Shown here in pieces: positions 13,001 to 28,000 of a stretch of 64,000 nt of DNA. A program made the translations under genes and the position numbers. The stretch comes from Gordius sp. MW1 (Eukaryota > Nematomorpha > Gordioida > Gordea > Gordiidae): positions 18,906,575 through 18,970,574 of the forward strand of contig OZ038533.1 of assembly GCA_964036665.1 (NCBI GenBank), in the 5' to 3' direction. Under the pieces are notes generated by a model. It worked only from the letters and a program-made list of their open reading frames with translations, was not told the DNA's origin and ran no database searches. The number at the start of each line of letters is the position of its first letter. Positions within the stretch are counted from its first letter, which is position 1.

Positions 13001-16000
13001 AAGCTGTAAAAATATCTTCCCCTGTACTTAAATTTCTAAAAATTTAGCTAACCTCGAAGGGATGGGAACTTCAGTCATGTGTCCTAGAAAGGCGGATTCT
13101 CGAAAACGGATAAAAGCGATGATAGGATTAGTCAAAAATTCCGCTTCTCCTATTAAAACGTGGGCCGCTTCGGCATTTCCCGGCAATTTTTTCATGAAAT
13201 GTAAATTGCCCTAAAGCGGTAAAAAGGCATAAAAAATAACTTTTTTTTATTAAATTGCTGGGGGTCAAAATGACCCCAGAAAGGTTTTTATGTTTTTGCC
13301 TAGCCTTTCATATAAAATTTTTAAAGGTTTAAATCAAATAGATATATTTACGATATAAATTTTGGGCCATAATATACCCACAGACTTTTAATGCCCTGAC
13401 TCCTTCTTTCAAACTTTTATAAAAACTATGACAGGACGGACGGACATCCAAAAACGAGCGCATAGCAACTATGTATAACCATAGACTAGGTAGACTGCTC
13501 ATGCCATATGTTCCATATGGTTGATTGTGTGTCAAATTTTCCTCCATTTCCAAGACAACAACTGGTGTATTTCAACCATGTCATTTTACGCTATAACAGT
13601 CAAGTCAATTTCCCTTCCTTACTAGTTTATAAATTTGAACGAACGTCAATAAATTAATATTATACAAATTAAAGATGGCGCCATATTATTAAACAAACTT
13701 TCATCACAGTTGTTACATTTCTAATTTTTATGTATTGTGTAAATGATATTTATTATAAAATGCTGTTTTGATATCTACCCAGTTCTATATTTTTTTATTT
13801 ACCTTTTTAAGATTATTTAATTTACATTAATTACTTATAACTATATAATCACTACTTTACCATGTTAACATTTAAATGGTGGAAAAATGGTACACATTTT
13901 GTGTGTTGATGAGCAGTCTATCTAGTCTATGTGTATAACAGGGGTATGGGCGTAGCCAGCATTGGAATTAGAGGGGGGCAATAATGATTTAGGGAGGGGC
14001 ATGATAATTTTTTGAAATATTAGCCATAATTTTGATAAGTTGACAATTTTTGGAGTTAGAGGGGGGCAGCCGCCCCTCCCTGCCTTCCCCTTGGCTACGC
14101 CCACAAACAGGGGGGGGGGATAGTAAGGAGGACCTACTTTTAAGGGTTGTTCGTCCAAGGGGGGACCGTGTGGATGAGCGAAAGATTGGTTATTGCCAAC
14201 ACCCAAAGCGTGCGAAGTTAGTGGATTATGGGCGAAAGAATGCGAAGGGGACAATGGTCCCGGTGAAGTTTTGCTGTGTTGTATCGACCTAGCATTGTGC
14301 GAAGCTCCCGAATGTTTTTCATTTTCTACCAGCGTTTCTCCGTTAGCCGGGGCGGTGAGCACGTTTGTCGTTGAATTGGGTAATTTGCCTAGGTACGGGT
14401 TTCATTGCATTTTATGCGCATAATGTATATTATATATAATATAGCGGTTTAAAACACGTGATAAAAGTAAAGAAAACACGTCGAAACGTTTCTAACCCAC
14501 TGGCGCTACCGGATAAAATATAAGGAAAACTTATAAAAAAAAGAGCCTAAAACTAGTGTTGTCAAGAGGGCTGAATTTTTGGCAATCGACCTTTGGTTTT
14601 AATCGTCTAAACATAAACAGACCAAAAATTGGAGCAAAAACCCTTAAGTTTGGTCCATTTTTGCGATTAAGAAAAACAGGCCAAAAAACCGTTGGTTTAT
14701 ATAGTCAATAATTTTGAATCCGTTTATATAAATGTCATTGTATAAATGCGGTGGATTTGGATTGATAGCGTAGGTAGAGGGAAATGGAACGCAATATTTC
14801 GGACACTTATGGTCCATCTTCAGGGGGAAAAAAAAGGAGAAGATGAAGTCTCAAAAAATAAAAATGAAGTAAAGTGATTATAACAACGATGATAACAAAA
14901 AAAAACGCTATCAATCCAAGCCTTTGGTCTGTTTATGTTTAGTCGCCTACAGCCAAAGGTCGACCAACCAAAACCTAGCAAGTTTTACAACACTAATGTA
15001 TATTATATGTAAAACATAAATTTGCGGTTTAAAACACGTAAAAAAAGTGAAGCGAAACTTTTTCTAAGCATTGCCGAGGAACCATTAAACCATACTAGAG
15101 AACAATGATCCCTAATTTTTCCAATAAAAAACCCGAAATTAGGCTAAAGTAACGGGAAAACTTATGAAAAAAGGAACCTAAAAACTAATATTCTCAAAAG
15201 GGCTGGGTTTTGTTTGGTCGACCTTTGGTTTTGGTCGATTAAACATAAACAGACCAAAGGCCAAAAAACCTTAGGTCATGCGACTAAGAATTACAGACCG
15301 AAAAAACTTTGATCTGTTAGTCGACTAAAACCATAGGTCGACCAAACAAAACCCAGCCCTTTTTACAACACTACTAAAAACACTACAATTTTCACAGCTT
15401 GTTTCTTAATTAAATATTTCAAAAGATGACCGACACAACTAATAATAGGGGAGAAGAGATTTATTTACCATGATATCCAACCAAAATGGGGAAGGAAGCA
15501 ATGTTAGGGAAATGAGATTTAGAGGCGACTGCCCGAAAATTGGACATTTTCAGATATTGAGGTATGTGTGGGGCTCTCAGTACGTTTCTAATATCTTCCG
15601 TTAACTCCGTGGTAATTTGATTCGCGGCCAGGAGGGCGTCTATCAACTGATCTAAAAAGTTAAATTATAGAAAATTATAAAAATTCTACAAAAAGCGCAC
15701 TTTTTAAGCAAATGATGAATTTTAAGGTTAACTTTTTTTGTAGCGTTTACGTGACACATCTCAGGTTTAGAGCGCTCACCTCCCTCGAAAATTTATAATA
15801 TTTTTTTAGACAATCAATCGTGATCGCTAAAACTAATTTTTATTCTCTGATGGATACAATGCTCATCCTTAAAGATAACGAAGAAACGGAATATGCTTTT
15901 TAATCATTTTATTTATAAATACTTTCGTTCTTATATGTTATATCCATTTTCAATGTCATTATATATTAACACTTTTTCATAATAAAGCATTTTAACTTAA

Positions 16001-19000
16001 AAAAACATTCTTGATGCTTTTCTTACACACATATGTATGGGAAATTTGTATAGCTCCTAGCTAAATTGAATGAAAAATAAGTAAAAATGATCTTTAAATA
16101 AATTTACTTTCAATGTCAGCTAAATGCGTAGCTTCCATATCCAAGATTATGACACCGTTCAGAATGCAGCTCCTAAGCTCGAGCAAAGAGTGCAAGGCTA
16201 AAGTGGCAACCCGCGGTTTTGACCACCTATTGCTACCCGGCTCAACGTCTTCCTCAAACTTGACCCACCTAAGTAATTTTAAATTATCCGGCCATTTTAA
16301 CTTAAAATTCTGCACAAATTCATCTAAAATCTGCTTAATCCATGTTTTTAAAAACAAAGTGACACGTTAATGAAGCCAAAGCTAAAAATTACACTTGAAT
16401 AACTTTGTTTTATCGTGTCTAATTAAAATGCTAACACGGATGGTATTTGGGGTCATTATAACCCCAGCGTTAAATAGCTATAACTTAGTTGTTTTGTAAG
16501 AATAATATTACAACTCTTATACGTTTATTAAGATATTATGGCTACTTGATCAAGTGGTTAAAATTTTATAACTATATTTAGAACAGCGTTCAAAATTTTT
16601 CCCCTAATGACTATTTTGCCTCATACCCAAAAAAATAAAATATATTTTATGGTTTAATAAATAAGATCTTATAAAAGAAGGTTGAAACTATAATTGTGCA
16701 AAATTTGGTAATAAATAACGCAAAAACAAAAAAATAGAGATGTTTAAACTTAGGCAATTTTTGACCTCTATTTTAAAGGCATAAATGTTACTATTGGTCT
16801 TAACTCATATTCTTATAAATTTAAATGTTATTTTATAATTTTTTATATAGATTCATAATAAAAGATCAAAATTAAGAATATGAAAAATATTTAAATAAAA
16901 AATGTTATATAAGAAATTTTATGAGGCTATATAAGTAGTTACATACACATTTATACGTATCTTTTTAGTCATAAATTCTAATTATTTAAGATAAAATGCT
17001 TAAATCAAGTCACTTTATCTCAAGTGATATAACCTAAAAGGTACAGAATACGAATTATATTTATTCATTTGGAAATTTACAAAAAATTTATACAAATGTG
17101 ACATTGTTGCTTTAAAAATGTTAGAGCTATCTCTGCTCCATAAGTCATTGAGGTTTTGTTGATTCAATTTATACTGAAAAATCAATTATAAATAAGGTCT
17201 AAATTTATGTACATATCTAACAAATACAATATGCTTATAATAGCATTGAGTTATTTAAAAGTAATTTTATCTTGTGTTCTTTGGTTGCTAAATTTCACTA
17301 TACTCTAAGCTTTTTCTTTTGTAATAAGTAATTTATCATTTTTTTTGTTAGGCATATCAATTACTCTTCTTCATCTTCATCTCCTGTTAACTCACTCTCA
17401 GATTCATGACTACTCATGTAGATGTAATCATCAGAATCATCAATATCTACTTGATAAAATGTTATAACTGTTATGTTTATATACCATCTTCATCTTCAGA
17501 CGAAGAACTATCAAAAATCTTGAAGATTAGACACATAAAAAAATCAAAAAATGTGGGAAAAACTACACAAATAACACTTTAAGTTACCACGAGGAAAAAT
17601 CAACATGTCAAAATTAGAGTTCAAAATTTGAATAATTTAAATAAAAAGAAATGTATACAAAAAAAATTTTCACAAACGGGTTTACAATAATGGGTTTTAA
17701 TAATAAATTTCAAAAAAAACGTTAAATTTTGTTTGTTAATTCATATTATGGAAGACGCCGGGCATCTAAAACACTCTTTATCTTAAAAACTATTGGATAA
17801 AAACTAGGCAAATTTTGAAGAGATATTCTAAGGTAAATTTTGTTAAGCTACTAGAAAAATGATGTAATATTCACTAATTTATTTTGTACAGCATTTTTAA
17901 ACGGCTTGGGGTAATTATTCCCCACCCAACCCACGAAGTGTTAAACAAAAAATAAAGTTTAAATCATTTATCAATTTACTACTTAAAACAAAGGCTAAAA
18001 GTTAGGTGAGAGCTAAGAGGGAAATATTAACCTAAGGCAATCCTTGCATCATTCATAAAAAGTGAGTGCGACAATTTATGCTGAAAAAATATCAATTTCA
18101 ATATTCATGTATTACCCCCCACCCCCACACTATCTACAAGATAGGTTTATTCATGAAAGTCCAACAATTTCAATATTTTTTGACAATTGGAAAGGAAAAT
18201 GATTAAAAAAAAGTGTTTTATGTGACACAAAAAGCACAATTCGTCTATAAATTGTTATTACAAACAAATGGTGCATGAAAAAACACTAATTGATAAATTA
18301 AATTAATTTTTTAAGTTTTTCCGCCTTAAAGTTTCCCTTTCCTATATATACTATTTATACTATAATATCATTGTCGGATTTAGGGATGTTAACAAATAAA
18401 ATGTAATACAGTGTACATATTTTATGCATTTTCTTCTATTATTGTATTTTCATAATTTTAAACAATAAAAGCAAATATAAAATCACCTAGCAACTTCTTC
18501 CCATATTGGGACAGGGTAGGGTGACATTGGACCTTGTTGGTTAGCAGATGCGCTTTCCTTAAGACTAGTAGCATTAGGGCCGGCGCTCGACGCTGCAGCG
18601 CTTGCCGCTGCTAATCCAAAACCAGAATTTGAGTTAGCAGCGTTGACGCTGGGCATACGCAGCTCATCCATTTGGATAAACAGGCGCCCGTATCCTGGTA
18701 GAGCGTCAACTCCGGTCGCTAGAGATTAGCAAAGGGTTTAGGCAACTAAAATGATACTGACCGCCATATTATATTAAATTTTAGGCGCAATCTATTTTAT
18801 TCGTCACAAGGTCTGACTAAAAGTTTTCTATATAATTTTGAATTAGGCAAGTCATAATCTTAGCTAAAAACTACTGATCGTCTAAAACTTCATAAACATA
18901 TAATTCATGAAATTAGAGAGAAAACTTAAAAAATGACCAAAAACCTCTTTAATCAGACGATCTTCATTCGAGATTAACAAAACGCCATTCAATTTGCCTT

Positions 19001-22000
19001 AATTATAAAAACTAAATGAAAAAAGCAACCAATGAATTAGCCTGTCCCTAACTTCATAGTTTTCAAAATGCGATGTTAATTTTCGGACATAACCTGTAAA
19101 TGAATCAAAATGGTAGGTCAAGCCCACACTTTTTGCATATTCAATTTCTATTAAACAAAAATATTAGCTTTACACCATTCTCCGAACTAGTGTTGCAAAA
19201 ACGGCTGGGTTTTGTTTGGTCGACTTTTGGTTTTAGTCGCCTATACATAAACAGACCAAAGGATTTTTGGTCTCTTTTTCTAGGTCGACCTTTAGGCTTA
19301 GTCAAAATTTACAAAACAGACCTGGGTCGACAGTTAGTCATAGTTAAACCAAAGGTCGGCCAAACAAAACTCAACAGTTTTTACAACGCTACTCCGAACT
19401 CATGGTTCCAAAAAAACGACACCGAGCCGAGCCCAAACTAAGCCTTACTCGCAGCGTCATCGGTTCCTTCCAAGATAAAATGAACGCGCTCCGCCGGGTC
19501 AACTTCAATGACGGCGTGGTAAGAGAGCGGTGGCGGCAAGAAAAATTGACCATCCAAGAAGGGTGAGGGGATGGCGGGATAAGGGGCGGGAGCAGGTTCG
19601 TCAACGTCAGGTGGCAGGCGAATGTATGGGGCAGATGGACGGGGCAACGAAAATGTGGTACGCCGATGACCGGTCCGAGCGTTAAATTGATCGGGACCAT
19701 TACGCCGACGTCGGATTAGGGAGTTTAAGCGTTGCACGAGCGTCGTCGGTTCGGAATAGGTGATATTCGCGATGGTGATCGGAGGAGGAGTGGTCATAAT
19801 GCGATATAATGGGTAGGAGGTAAAGATTAGTTCGAAAATTTTTTCTCAAGTCACCATAGCGCGCGCGAGCTTACGTGTTACGAGCGCTTAAAGGGAAAGT
19901 ATATGCGCGATAAGAAAGTTTCTTTGTGCGAGGATCGAAAACTAGTTGTTTGAAGCCCAATCGATGACTACTAATTCGCGCACAAAATCGTGGATACGCT
20001 CTTAACTTTTTTGTAAATAGAAATGAGGGAAAACGAGGTGGGAGGGTACGATTTTCCATATGCCAAAAAGTGATTTCAAGTGAGAGGAACTCTGTTTGAT
20101 TCGCTATCACGACAAACCGGAGCGCGCTTATATACACGCTCTGATTAGGCGCTCTTTAAAAAGCGTTATGCGCACATCCCACCTTGTAGGTAGAGCGAGA
20201 AATGTGATGAACGACTAAAGGTACTCACACTTACAACGCAGTATTAAATGACACTACTACACAGTGTATGATGCATGACATTACTTACTCACTCATCTCG
20301 CTGTGAGTGTGTGCGCGCTCGAAAGGCAGAAAACCAAAAACCTGCGCGGGAGTTTGGCTCGAGGCGCTGTTGAAGCACCCCTGGTCCTTACTCTTAATTA
20401 ATTATGCAAATGAATATTTTTATATTTATGGAGCTACTGCACACGCAAAATGACTATTATGCTACGGCAAGACCGAGACCACCTTTAAACGACTCTCATT
20501 TGCGAGATTTAGAGTGAGAGAGCAGTAAAAGTATGGAAAGTGAAATTGGCCTTAAAATGTAAATTCAATGACGGAACTCTGTTCGTAACTTCCCAAAAAG
20601 TCAGTCCTAAGCGCCAAAGTATAATGATAAAACAATACATGTAGGCCCGGGGCAGTTGGCACGAGCGCAAGCCAAAGTACCTCTAGCAAATGAAAGAGTA
20701 TATTAAGCCGAGGGGCGATCAGATTTTTTGACCAGAAAGTATGTGTACCTGCCAAAATGGCAAACTCTATCCATGGGCGTAGCCAGGGGGGGGGGGCAGG
20801 GGGGCCGACTGCCCCCTCTAAATCCTAAATTGTTGAAATTTATTCTAATTATGACTAAAATATGAAAAAATAGCAAAGGTCACATAGAAGAAAAGGTGCG
20901 TTACGACGAAATAGGTTAAACGATTTAAAATATAATCCCACTCTTAGTTATAAATCCTTGGAATATCATTTAAAAAAAGTGAGAGGCAACCCCATATCAA
21001 AAGTGAGAAGATGGAGTATTGACATGCACATTAATCATATATAGGGTTGTGATTGAGATTTCGAAGAAAACATGATTAATAAAGACGAATTTATGGGGTA
21101 AATGAAAACGATTAATTTATGCGCTAATACTAATTGCAGCTTTTTAATAGATACCCTCTAGGTCATGATTCGATTACAATATTTAATCGAGGCTACGATT
21201 ATCGCTAATGTAAGGGAATTTACATATTGATTGGTGTCATGATTATTACAATATTTAAAAGGTAAAGCAAAAGGCCACATATATAATTTTAAACGTAATA
21301 AATTATTTGAACATGGGCCGGGGGGAGAAAGGGAGAGGTGGCTACCTCCCTCTAAGGGCTTTTCTTAATTAGAGACCTGCAAAATCGATTTTTTAAGGCC
21401 TGGCCCGGGCCCGTATTTTAGCATCTTTAAAAACAAGGCCCGAGCCCGGCCCGAAATTTTGGTAATTGCAGAAACTTAATCAAACTTAATTTTGGTAAAT
21501 TTTTTTATTAAATAATAAAACGCACATAAAAAAAATATAAATGGATAAAAAACTATTTTGATGCAAAAAACACAGGCAATAAAAATTTCCGTGTTTTAGA
21601 TTTGTTCTCCCCTCTTCATAAATGCGGCCAGCTGACGAAAAACCTCTCTCACTCGAGGCCAAATCAGGTGTCGAAAAAATCTCAAGAGGGCTAAGGGCTG
21701 GAAATGACCACTGTGGTCTTTCGACCAATCCAATAATTTTATTTTTTTTCTCATTGATCTTTAACATTGTGTTGGTGTCAACTTCATTTTCCTCTACCTC
21801 TTTCTTCATAAAAGATGTTTCATGCCATATCCATTCAACAAAATTGGGCTATTGAGGATATGAGATCTTTTTTGATTTTTGCAGGATTTGTGAGTTTTGT
21901 TAAAAGTGGCTTGCATAGGTTATTGTCCAATTTTTATTTTCCTGGACTTCTTTAAAGCATTTTATGTTTTTGGAGATGGGTGTTCCATATAAGCATTATC

Positions 22001-25000
22001 AAAACTAACATAAATATTGCCTGATGAGCAGGAATTATAGGATAACACATTCCTGCAAATCTTACAAAAAACAAAATTTATTTTCTTATAATCTTTTCCA
22101 TACTTCACTCTTTTCTCTAAGATTTTCTTTTACTTTATAAAATTCTTGAATATTTTCAGCTATTAGCAGTAGATTTTTTTGTTCCATACTTAATTGTTTG
22201 TATATTAGAATAAGCGCGAAATGAATAAATGAGTGTATAACAGATTTAATAACTTGTAATTAATTTTTTGAAATATTATTGATTGTTTTAAACAGAATAA
22301 TAGACTACTTAGACTCTTCTAAATTATTCCGGGCCGGGCCTATAATTTATAAATTTCCGGGCCGGGCCGGGCCTCGGGCCGCCTGTGCAGGTCTCTAAAC
22401 TTAATATCGGATTTGGCTGCGCAGCAAAAATTGTTGTATGGGTTCTAACATAGCCGTGTCTTAACTTCGTATTCACAGCAGATTTACATTTCAGACGCAA
22501 AATACAACAGCGATTAATTTCAAGAGTTGAAATAAATCAAAAAACGTTTTTAACTATCAAAAAACAAAATATTAATAATTACAATACAACCGAGTTTGAC
22601 ACATGAAATTGAATCGGATATTTGATAAAAATAAATTCGCGCCATTTGAATCTAAATCCGATCTTAAGACAAGCCATAAATCAATAAATTTTTTATTTTA
22701 AAATTTTATATAATTATGTCTAATTTCAAAAAATTGTCATTGACCCTCCCTCCTTCTAATCCTGGCTACGCCCACCCATTTATCTAAACCCGACTAATGT
22801 CAAGTCAAGGCACTGCTGCCAAGATCCCATTCTTAAAATACTTTTTAGAAAAAATGGACAATATAAAATCAACCGAAGCTATGAGGGCATTTCGGCTAAA
22901 TAAATAAAAAATGTTTATTTAGATTCGTTTCCGAAATTTAAAGTTTTCTTACAAAGGTTGTTATTATTTCATAATTGACCGGCAGTCGAGCTAAATAAAC
23001 ACGAAATTGCGTTTTAAGTTTTCATCTATATAAACTTTATAATTTACAAGGAGAACGATTTTAAAGGGTAAATAAGCTTTTGTAAATCACCGACCATATT
23101 GTAAGGTTAAAACCAGAACAAAATAAGAAGGTAAATAACCACCTCAAACTTTATATCAGAAACCAAAAAAATGAAGTCTCTAATCTTTTAAACACCGTTT
23201 TAAAAAAATGCGATTTAAGCCTTTCTAGTCAATTTTAAAATGGTGGAATAAAAAATCATCTTCCAAGGAAGTAAACTGACTATTCGATAAGTAATAATTT
23301 TCATAAAAAACCAAAATTTAAAAAACTTATCACTCCCCTTTGCTACAAATATCTTCCAATTTCGACTCTAGAACACAAGACCAAAATTTGTATCTGTACC
23401 GTTTTATCCAAGTATTTTACTGACACTATTAATGACCATAAAATTTCCCTCAAGAAGATGCACTTAAATGTATATAATACAATACAGTACGGTAATAATA
23501 TTTAGTATGCCAAAACATGTCATAAATGAAATAAATGATTGTTTTCTTACTCCAGTGATAGTAAAACACTTAATTGCGAGTGGCAAGATTTTTTCTATCT
23601 ACTCTACACTAGTAGCTGCTATTAAATCGAAAGTAGTTTTCAATGCTAAATTAAATATTCTAATCGCCATTTGTGTTTGATTTGTGTTCTTCCTCAGGCA
23701 TAGTTACACTGTTGTGGATATTGTGTTCATAATCAATTGCCTTTTTACAATTAAATTATGAGAAGTCGCCAAGAGCAAGATCTTCCAATATAATGACCGA
23801 GAAGTCAAATTGCTTCCTTTAGGATGATAGGTGGCCAATAAACTTCATTCGAGACTCAAATTATTATTTATTTGGTAAAACAAAAAATTAAATTGAAAAT
23901 GGGATCAATCTACCGTTTAAGCGAGGTTTTTAAGCTTACCTACCGCATTTGCTCAACTGGTCTATCGCTCAAAGAATCTACAACCAATCAAAATGTAGTT
24001 CAAATTTGCAAAGCATGCTTATAACTAATTATTTTTATATTTATTCATGTTATAAACGCTTTATAAGGTTGTAAAAACTTATATTAAGCCAATAATATAT
24101 GAAGTTTAACTTTTTTATTGCTGCATATATATTTTCTTTCATATTAAGCATAAATTTTATGAGGTTCATATGTTTTATTGCTGCCTATATATTTTCTTTC
24201 ATAATTTAGATTAAATGCTTTATAGTAAGTTAATATGCATTTGCAATATAATAGATATACTTATATAATAATCATGGGCGTACGCAGGTTTGAATTAGGG
24301 GGGGGGCAGATTAAAATTTTGCTGATATAAAAAAAAATCCAAAAATTTTCCTGAGAGCAAAAAAAAAGGTCTCGACTATCCAAAAAAAATTTTCCCAGAG
24401 CAAAAAAAAATGCTATCCAAAAATTTCCTGAGAGCAAAAAAAAAAGAAGGTCTCGATTAAAAATTAGGGGGGGGGGGAAAGCAGCCGAGCCCCCTGCCCC
24501 CCCCCCCCTGACTAATTTGCCCCCCCCCTCCGCGTACGCCCATGATAATAATGTTTAAATTATAATTTTTGTGCAGTAGATGAATTGTGCAATAGACGAG
24601 TTGAGTAAAAATCCCTACCTACAATTCGATGTTAACCCAAAATTTTAAACCATTTTTTCCAGTCGAATTTATCATAGGCGAAAAAACCATTTTTAGTCTA
24701 AAAATTTGTATACTTAAAGACCTTTCGATCTTACCAAATTTAGTTTTTATTATGTTTGATTGTTATTATTAATTGGCCTTCTTGTTTTGTGAAAGAAGGG
24801 ACTTTAAAAAAAAAGAAAGTTGGCACAACTCGGAGATAAAAAACAGGGTTAAATGTAAAAAACGCCTTTTTTTAAGAAATCGTTAATTTTTTTTTAAAGA
24901 TGTAGTAAATTTATGGTAAATAAGTGAAAATAATAGAATTGAGATATGGCATTAGAGGATCGAAGAATTTTCAAAAAATTCCGACCAAAGTTCCCCATAA

Positions 25001-28000
25001 AATATGTTGACCCCTATTTTTAAAGGATAGAAGCAATATTTTAATTATACCGCGCAAAATACTATGTTGTAAACGGCTAGCTTTTGTTTGATCGACCTTA
25101 GGTTATACTAATAAAGGTCGCTTCTGGTCTGTTTTTCAAGTTTCGACTAAGCCTAGAGGTCGACTAAGAAAAGCAGACCAAATGTTATGTTTAGTCCACT
25201 AAAACCAAAAGTCGACCAAACATCAATCCCCAGCTGTTTACAATGAACAAGATAAAAGGGTTTATGAACATTCAAGCATTACGTGAGGATAGGGAATTTC
25301 TATACATGGTGAAATGTGAAAAAGGTTAATATAGTATAGGTTCAACATAAAATTTCTTATTAGTGTGCATTGCATTTTAGTGCCACAAAACCGGAGATAT
25401 AATTAGTTTTCATTTTTCTTAATGGAAAAATGCTTTGGGGAGTGCCAAAACAGAAATTTCATCTTGCACCCAAAAATCTTTATTGTTTGATTTCTTATAC
25501 GCAGGCGTGGAATCCACTACATTCCAAAAACCCCCCATAAAACCAAAACGCTTATCTATACAATTCGCAAGGCATTATTAGGAATTACAATATATTTAAC
25601 AATTTAAATTATAGCAAATACCCAAAACTATATTAATTAATTCAAACATTATCAATTCCGATTTTTTATTCACATTTTGTGTAACACATTCGCATAAATT
25701 CCTTGAAAAATCCAATTTTATTGCCTTATACGAAATACGATTCGTCGAAGTAATCGACGAAAAAATGCAGATAACAGTGTTTTATTTGTAATATTTAAAA
25801 TTAAGATCATAAGTCGCTTAAGTTCGAACGAACGGCGCAAAATTCTCCAAAAACACATAGTCATACATTCATCGAACTTTGATATATATGGCCATCTTGC
25901 ATCTAGATGAAATACGTCGAACTTGGGGTAGGATGGGCAATAAAAATACCAAAATTTTTGATAATGAAATAAACAATATATTGTGAGCGACACCTTTTAT
26001 AAACCCCCACCACCTTTTTATGCAGCTCTTGTCCAACTTAATCAAACTTCGATCGATCGTTTTAACAGTCTTTATAATTACTATTAACGCGAATTTAATT
26101 AATTTAAAACCCGTGGAATCTTATAATTTAAATGTTAGGTTTTTACATATAAATAGTGGTATAATTATAGCAAGATACATTGAAATCTTAATCCTCCTTT
26201 ACTCATATTTAAAAAATAGATTTCAAATGTTAAATTTGCCAAAAAAGTTGTTATTTAATATATAAGTGAAGTCGAGGGGTTAAAATTAAAATTTGAACGG
26301 GGCACCGCCCTCCCACCCCGACTTTCCTTGGTGATGGCTGAGAAGCCATGGATATATTCATTATAGGAGCCATATTCATCAATAAAAGGTCGAAACCAAA
26401 AAAATCGTTGTTAACCTTTGAATACTGACATTCCAATAACATACTTATCAGCGTAATTAGATGAAAGAAACAACACTAAACACATAATTAATATTAAATA
26501 CTTCTAGTCCGCTAACCAAGCGGAAGCTCGCGTGAGGTGCTAGCTGATAGGTAAAGTTTTACAAAAATGTTTTTCCGGCCAAAATTCTTACAAAAGACGT
26601 TGTTAAAAGTATTGCAATGCAATTTATGGGCTTATTTTTGGTTGTCCATCCGTCCGTCCTGTCCAACTTGTATTTTTTTAAAAAATGCTGTGAAAACTTA
26701 GAAAGATTTTTAATGTCTATGGACAAATGCTTCTCTAAAAGACTTTTATCATATAGACTAGCAAATGCCCGCTGGTCGGCTTCAATTTTTCGATCTAGCC
26801 CGAGTCCGAATTATGGATTCTGTGCCCGACTAATTACCTTTATATATAAATTTATTATGGCAACGGATAATTGCGAAATTGGCTAAAGATTTCCTTGCAA
26901 CTTATTATATTAAAACTTTAGCTAACACATTTTAGTGTCACATTTAGTTATAAGATTACTAATCAATATATTAACGACAGATTTTGGGAAATCGAATCGA
27001 AGCCTAAATGGTGGCTATGACGAAGTTATTAAGGTATTATTAAATTTGCTAAAACATTAAAATAAAACTTTGATTAACAATCATTGTGAGGAGCTTTACA
27101 TAAATTGACATCTCATAATGTTTTGCCCATTAAGGCCTGTTAACACATTAAAAAACGAGGTACTAATCTCAGATGGGATCGGGCAGCGAACTCAGCCCCT
27201 AAGGGCTTGTCTTAATATCGGATTCAGATTCAAATGGCGCGAATTTATCTTGTCTAAATATCCGATTTAATTTCATGGGTCAACCCCCGTTGTACTTATT
27301 AACATTTTGTTTTTGATAATAACGTTTTTTTGTTTATTTCAACTCTTGCGATTAAATTAAAATTTTGCTGATACCTAAAAATTTAAAAACATGCAACATT
27401 TAAGCTTAGGAAAAATATTCCATCTTACAAAATCGCTGTTATGTTATGCATCGTCTGAAATGTAAATCTGCTGTTCGAAGTTAAGACACGGCTATGTTAT
27501 AACCTATACGACGATTTTTGCTGCGCAGCATAACCCGATAAGACAAGCACTAATACGTACGCGACCGAGCTGAGATGTAATTATTTTCTAAGGGTCTTTT
27601 GAATAGTGAAGTCCCCATGTGATGCTTATATTATCAAAAGCCCCTTAGCATTCATATAAATAAGACTACAAACTAAAACCTAAATAAGCGAATTGAATAC
27701 GTAAGGCTTATTGTATATAAATTTACTAAACACACCAATGCAATGAAAAGAAAATCTCAGATCCATTTCATAAAATGGGACGGATTTTAAAATCACATAG
27801 CAAACCCGATCCCATATCAAATTGAGACGAAATCCAACTGGTTTAACAAGTGAGGCCAACTAGATTCACGCAATACTTACTGGTATTATGCTAATCTCTG
27901 ATTATACACAACTAAGGAGTCAAATCTCAAGTCTAGAATTTAGAGAAAGAGCATCTCAACAAATAGCAAAACTGTATCGCTTAAAACAGCTTTCTTATCG

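Larger units (their letters stand above)
20774..22776. mobile_element. hAT-type MITE family B, copy 4, split by later insertions
   Basis: Left half CATGGGCGTAGCCAGG (to about 20,880) and right half CTGGCTACGCCCA (from about 22,695) are separated by about 1.8 kb containing element D2, which itself contains hAT element C1. Confidence 0.62.

Noticed and set aside
19485-19495. Internal acceptor GCGGAG in SLC4 exon 3 for the long form
   Set aside because: It would need a phase-0 donor upstream, whereas exon 2's good donor is phase 1.
19871-20137. An 88-codon minus-strand frame upstream of SLC4 exon 3
   Set aside because: It overlaps the TATA box and probable 5' UTR, has no family resemblance and a doubtful start. 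Better explained as leader sequence.
25718-25993. Minus-strand 91-codon frame in SLC4 intron 2 as a missing exon linking exons 2 and 3
   Set aside because: No splice pair with the required phase (2 bases in) and no similarity to the SLC4 N-terminal region.
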